Origin: QAMX01 sp964515055
GTDB lineage: Bacteria; Bacillota; Clostridia; Oscillospirales; QAMX01
NCBI GenBank assembly: GCA_964515055.1
Contig: CAZEUG010000035.1
Coordinates: forward strand, 1 to 15,581
Length of the DNA stretch: 15,581 bases
Direction of reading: 5' to 3'
A model generated the notes under the pieces. The model saw only the letters and a list, made by a program, of their open reading frames with translations. It had not been told where the DNA came from and searched no databases. Below, in pieces: positions 13,201 through 15,581 of the stretch; the first letter of the stretch is position 1, and every line of letters starts with the position of its first letter. The position numbers and the translations under genes are program-made.

Positions 13201-14511
13201 TTCAGCGTCAGAGAGGTTGCTGATGAGGTCCTTGACGATGTTGGCGATTTCGGGGTTGTCGCGCATCTCGGTCTTGATTTTATTGATGGAGTTGATGACG
13301 GTGGTATGGTGCTGGCCGCCGAATTCCTGGCCGATTTCCTTCAGGGAGAGGTCGGTCAGCTGCTGAAGAATGTAGCAGGCGATCTGGCGGGGCATGACCA
13401 CGTCCTTGGACTGGTTCTTGACGCGGATGCGGTCGGGTTTAATGTTATAGTACTTGCAGACCTCCTCGATGATGAGTGAGGGCGTCGGCTTGGTGCCCGT
13501 CCCGATCAGGATATCCTTGATGGCGCGGCGCACCGTTTCCATGGAGACTTCGCCGCCCTCCAGGTCATGGTCGGCCTTGAGGTGGTTCAGAATGCCCTCC
13601 AGCTGCCGGACGTTCGCGGTGGCGTTGGTGGCGATGTATTTCAGCAGCGAATCGGGGACATCGAGGTGAATCAGGCTGCATTTCTGCTTCAAAATGGCAA
13701 TTTTGGTCTCGTAATCCGGCGGTTGAATGTCGGCGAGCAGTCCCATTTCGAACCGGGACTGAATGCGCTTGTCCAGCGTGTAGATTTCGCGGGGCGGACG
13801 GTCGGAGGTGAGCACAATCTGCTTGTGCGCGTCGTACAGCGTATTGAAGGTATTGAAAAATTCAATCTGCGTCTGCTCTTTCCCGGCGATGAACTGGATA
13901 TCGTCGATGAGAAGGACGTCTACGAGGTTGTATTTGTTGCGGAATTCCTCCATATTACCCTTTTGGAGCGAAGAAACGAGGTCATTCGTGAAATCGTCAC
14001 TTTTCAGGTACAGGACGCGGAAGTGCGGCTGATCGACCTGAACGGTGTTGGAAATGGCCTTCATCAGGTGCGTTTTGCCGAGTCCGGAGCCGCCGTAGAT
14101 AAAGAGCGGGTTGTAGACGCGGGCGGGATTTTTGGCGACGGCCAGCGCGGCGGCATGGGCGAAGCGGTTGGAGGATCCGACGATGAAATCGTCAAAGGTG
14201 AATTTCGGAACGTGCGGCAGATTGTCAGCGGGGAGCGGGACATTTTCTTCACCGGGGATCGGCTCATCGGCGTCGAGCACGATAAAATCCATGTCGGCGG
14301 AGAAAATCTGGCTGAGGGTTTTGCGAACCAGATCGCCGTAGCGTGTCAGAATGATCTCCTTTTTGTAGGGGGTGGTGGTGCGGATGATGAAGCAGTCCTG
14401 CCGCAAATCTACAGCAGAGGCGTCCGAAAACCAGATATCAATCGTGATTTTCTGGATTTCCTTCTCCATCAGGGTTAACAGACTTTTCAATACGTCGTCG
14501 GCGGAATTCAT
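13189..14511 (-). CDS. dnaA: Chromosomal replication initiator DnaA
   Basis: The 440-residue initiator binds DnaA boxes and opens the origin. Domain I covers about 1-80 and a short linker follows. The AAA+ core has Walker A YGGSGLGKT (139-147), Walker B VLLIDDIQF (199-207), sensor 1 VLTSDRPP (233-240) and the Arg-containing RIQSRFEMGL (249-258). Domain IV ends with the DNA-binding signature GGQHHTTVINS (398-408). Most DnaA proteins have RDHTTV there; here Arg-Asp is replaced by Gln-His. AAGGAG lies 5 bases before the ATG. The stop is 281 bp from dnaN. Confidence 0.98.
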   Translation of the reverse strand: MNSADDVLKSLLTLMEKEIQKITIDIWFSDASAVDLRQDCFIIRTTTPYKKEIILTRYGDLVRKTLSQIFSADMDFIVLDADEPIPGEENVPLPADNLPHVPKFTFDDFIVGSSNRFAHAAALAVAKNPARVYNPLFIYGGSGLGKTHLMKAISNTVQVDQPHFRVLYLKSDDFTNDLVSSLQKGNMEEFRNKYNLVDVLLIDDIQFIAGKEQTQIEFFNTFNTLYDAHKQIVLTSDRPPREIYTLDKRIQSRFEMGLLADIQPPDYETKIAILKQKCSLIHLDVPDSLLKYIATNATANVRQLEGILNHLKADHDLEGGEVSMETVRRAIKDILIGTGTKPTPSLIIEEVCKYYNIKPDRIRVKNQSKDVVMPRQIACYILQQLTDLSLKEIGQEFGGQHHTTVINSINKIKTEMRDNPEIANIVKDLISNLSDAEAST

Positions 14512-14534
14512 AACGGCTCCTTACGTCTCCTTCT

Positions 14535-14614
14535 TGCGCGATTTGTGCGCGCATGATCATCAGGGATCCTGAAAAAAAGCGGCAGCGAAAAACATCCACA
14601 GAACCGGTGGAAAA
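14535..14614. promoter_or_regulatory. dnaA leader with degenerate DnaA-box pair
   Basis: Between the predicted start of transcription and dnaA lie ACATCCACA (14592-14600, plus) and, in opposite orientation, TTTTCCACC (14606-14614, minus), each off consensus. Nearer the gene are small dyads, TGCGCG-7-CGCGCA (14535-14553) and TCAGG-GAT-CCTGA (14560-14572). A further near-box ATTTCCACG (14674-14682) lies in the promoter spacer. The layout would suit autoregulation by DnaA, which is known in other bacteria but not shown here. Confidence 0.4.
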
Positions 14615-14663
14615 CGGTGTGCCACGGAAAGGGCACTCCTGCCGCGATTATATACTACTATAT

Positions 14664-14692
14664 ATAATAACAGATTTCCACGCGATTTGCAA
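14664..14692 (-). promoter_or_regulatory. Predicted dnaA promoter
   Basis: TTGCAA (14687-14692) and TATTAT (14664-14669) are separated by exactly 17 bases on the minus strand, with an AT-rich stretch following. Transcription would start near 14657, leaving a leader of about 145 bases before dnaA. This is the best promoter-like sequence between the upstream terminator and dnaA. Confidence 0.7.
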
Positions 14693-14754
14693 GGGAATAA
14701 TAGACAGCTTTCAAATCCAAAACGAACGTTTTTTCTCACCCGATTTTCGAAAAA

Positions 14755-14850
14755 TGGATAATTTCCAGTGAAAAATGCGGGAAAATAATGAGAAAACGGG
14801 AAAATGCAAGTGAGAAAAAAGAGAGAAACGGACGGAAAAAAATTGAGAGC
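14755..14850. other. Purine-rich tract upstream of the dnaA promoter
   Basis: The plus strand is almost all A and G for about 95 bases. GGGAAAAT occurs at 14779-14786 and again at 14798-14805, each followed by a related GAGAAAA-type run. A stretch with this strand bias can be bent or easily opened. It lies between the DnaA-box pair and the dnaA promoter, so it may be part of oriC. I see no gene in it. Confidence 0.5.
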
Positions 14851-14853
14851 GGG

Positions 14854-14874
14854 TGTGGAAAACTCTGTGGAAAA
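14854..14874 (-). promoter_or_regulatory. Tandem DnaA-box pair upstream of dnaA
   Basis: Two exact TTTTCCACA sites on the minus strand (14866-14874 and 14854-14862) are 12 bp apart start to start. A third, weaker TTCCACC follows directly (14875-14883). With the boxes after dnaA this gives a two-part origin on either side of the gene, as in B. subtilis. The pair is nearly identical to the one at 5515-5535. Confidence 0.7.
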
Positions 14875-14934
14875 GGTGGAAGTGCCTGTTGAAAACAGGG
14901 GTTTTGCCGGAAAAAGCACACGGTCGAAAAGGTA

Positions 14935-14977
14935 CAAAAAAGCCCCGGAACCGTCTGAATTCGACGGTTCCGGGGCT
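14935..14977 (-). terminator. Strong rho-independent terminator before the origin
   Basis: A perfect 15-bp inverted repeat (14941-14955 with 14963-14977, 7-base loop) is followed on the minus strand by six T. It lies 16 bp after the stop of the small zinc-ribbon-like gene. It would stop transcription that is running towards the origin and dnaA. Confidence 0.95.
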
Positions 14978-14993
14978 GAAAGATGAGATTGTT

Positions 14994-15260
14994 TTATGCG
15001 GAAACGGACGGCTGTTCTGGTGTGGAAACACCGGATTGTGAATGTGTGGAAAAAGTTGGCGAAGCAGCCGGTGCAAACAGCGTGCAGCCCATGGCGCGGA
15101 AGTGCTCGATTTTTTCGAAAATCAGCGCCTCCGAAACCTGGAAATGCTCCGCCAGACAGGGGATGCAGAGGAACGTGTCCGCACCGCGGTTGACCATGCG
15201 CCGGTAAATGGCGATTTCATCTGCGGAGAGCGTCTGCCCACAGCGAAAGCAGGTGCTCAT
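14994..15260 (-). CDS. Small CxxC/CxxC protein, probably zinc-binding
   Basis: I do not recognise a named family. The 88-residue protein has CFRC (Cys4, Cys7) and CIPC (Cys32, Cys35), a spacing typical of a zinc ribbon or treble-clef knuckle. A helical part, HFQVSEALIFEKIEHFRAMGCTLF (about 39-62), follows. The last 25 residues are rich in Ser, Thr and Pro and look unstructured. Its ATG overlaps the stop of the upstream glycosidase gene by 4 bp (ATGA), with GGAG 5 bases before it, so the start is well supported. No enzyme function is visible; a protein- or nucleic-acid-binding role is only a guess. Confidence 0.8.
   Translation of the reverse strand: MSTCFRCGQTLSADEIAIYRRMVNRGADTFLCIPCLAEHFQVSEALIFEKIEHFRAMGCTLFAPAASPTFSTHSQSGVSTPEQPSVSA
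15045..15053 (-). promoter_or_regulatory. DnaA-box-like site inside the zinc-protein gene
   Basis: An exact TTTTCCACA lies at 15045-15053 on the minus strand, and GTTTCCACA at 15021-15029 in the same orientation, 24 bp away, inside the dyad GGTGT-GGAA-ACACC. Both fall in the codons for the Ser/Thr-rich tail of the protein. They may be outlying origin sites or chance. Confidence 0.35.
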
Positions 15261-15581
15261 GCGTGCTCCAGCGTGGCGCGCCAGAGGCGGCAGCCGTGCG
15301 GTTCCACGGAGAAGTCGAGCACATCGCGCAGAAATCCCGCTGATTCACCGGTGAAGCAGTCGGTCATGCGGAAGCCGTAGCCGGATTCGCAGGGAACGCC
15401 GAACTCATCCAGTGTACAGCCGCTGAACGTCCAGGTCTTGTTTTCCTGCTCACTGAGGTTGAAGGCGGCAATGGCGAATTCGTGGCCGGACAGGTGGCGG
15501 ATGAAGACGTAAAGGTCGTCGCGTTCACACGCCATGTAGGGCGGTCTGCACTCCTCGTCCTGGTTGAGTGCGATGAGGTTT
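15257..15581 (-). CDS. Alpha-galactosidase-like glycoside hydrolase, C-terminal part
   Basis: The frame is open to the window edge, so the N-terminal part of the gene is missing; about 107 residues are visible. The first ones read NLIALNQDEECRPPY, which matches the conserved IAxNQD segment at the end of the barrel in GH27/GH36-type alpha-galactosidases. The rest looks like their C-terminal beta-sandwich (LYVFIRHLSGHEFAIAAFNLSEQE, ending in FSVEPHGCRLWRATL). Such enzymes remove alpha-galactose from plant oligosaccharides; the exact specificity cannot be told from this end. It overlaps the small zinc-protein gene by 4 bp. Confidence 0.75.
   Translation of the reverse strand, partial: NLIALNQDEECRPPYMACERDDLYVFIRHLSGHEFAIAAFNLSEQENKTWTFSGCTLDEFGVPCESGYGFRMTDCFTGESAGFLRDVLDFSVEPHGCRLWRATLEHA

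Noticed and set aside
14655..14672. CTACTA followed by AT-rich DNA as a second DnaA-trio element
   Set aside because: It overlaps the start and -10 of the dnaA promoter, and the nearest box in the proper orientation (14592-14600) is degenerate and about 55 bp away.
14560..14937. 125-codon Phe-rich open frame upstream of dnaA
   Set aside because: It is the translation of the pyrimidine-rich strand of the origin, contains long Phe/Ser/Pro runs and covers the dnaA promoter. It has no ribosome-binding site or domain.

Overview
The window is a bacterial replication-origin region read on its minus strand: every credible gene is encoded on the minus strand. Gene order and families point to a fairly GC-rich Firmicute of class Clostridia, most likely an Oscillospiraceae/Ruminococcaceae-type gut bacterium. 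The reasons are the core order dnaA-dnaN-yaaA(S4)-recF-remB-gyrB-gyrA, the DUF4093 Toprim protein, GlpP, a NifS/NifU pair, and an intergenic palindromic repeat (211-258) of a kind I associate with Faecalibacterium relatives. The lineage call is inference; no 16S or other marker is present.

Layout from right to left, the direction of transcription. (1) 14994-15581: the end of an alpha-galactosidase-like gene, overlapping by 4 bp a small CxxC/CxxC protein, closed by a strong terminator at 14935-14977. (2) 14512-14934: non-coding upstream half of the origin, with a pair of TTTTCCACA DnaA boxes, a purine-rich tract and a convincing dnaA promoter. (3) dnaA, then a 281-bp gap holding more DnaA boxes, a GC-rich spacer, a DnaA-trio-like CTACGACTACGACTA element and an AT-rich stretch. 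This is the probable unwinding site, and the best dnaN promoter lies on top of it. (4) dnaN-yaaA-recF-remB-gyrB-gyrA-rnhA, tightly spaced and ending at a terminator after rnhA (4993-5009). (5) nifS-nifU, ending at a terminator (3243-3279). (6) A four-gene unit: unknown membrane protein, glpP, DUF4093 Toprim protein, AEC transporter, the last two joins being 4-bp overlaps; it ends at a terminator (342-387). (7) 1-340: non-coding, palindrome-rich DNA.

Blocks 3 and 4 form the replication core: initiator, sliding clamp, gap-repair protein RecF, gyrase and RNase HI. NifS/NifU supply sulfur and the scaffold for Fe-S clusters. The last operon mixes a glycerol-3-phosphate-responsive antiterminator, a likely RNA-processing Toprim enzyme and a transporter.

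I see no mobile element, CRISPR array, rRNA or tRNA, and no clearly new multi-gene system. The most interesting signals are in the DNA: the two-lobed origin, the near-identical DnaA-box pair repeated about 9.3 kb away between gyrA and rnhA, the overlap of dnaN promoter and unwinding element, and a DnaA with an altered DNA-recognition signature (QHHTTV in place of RDHTTV).
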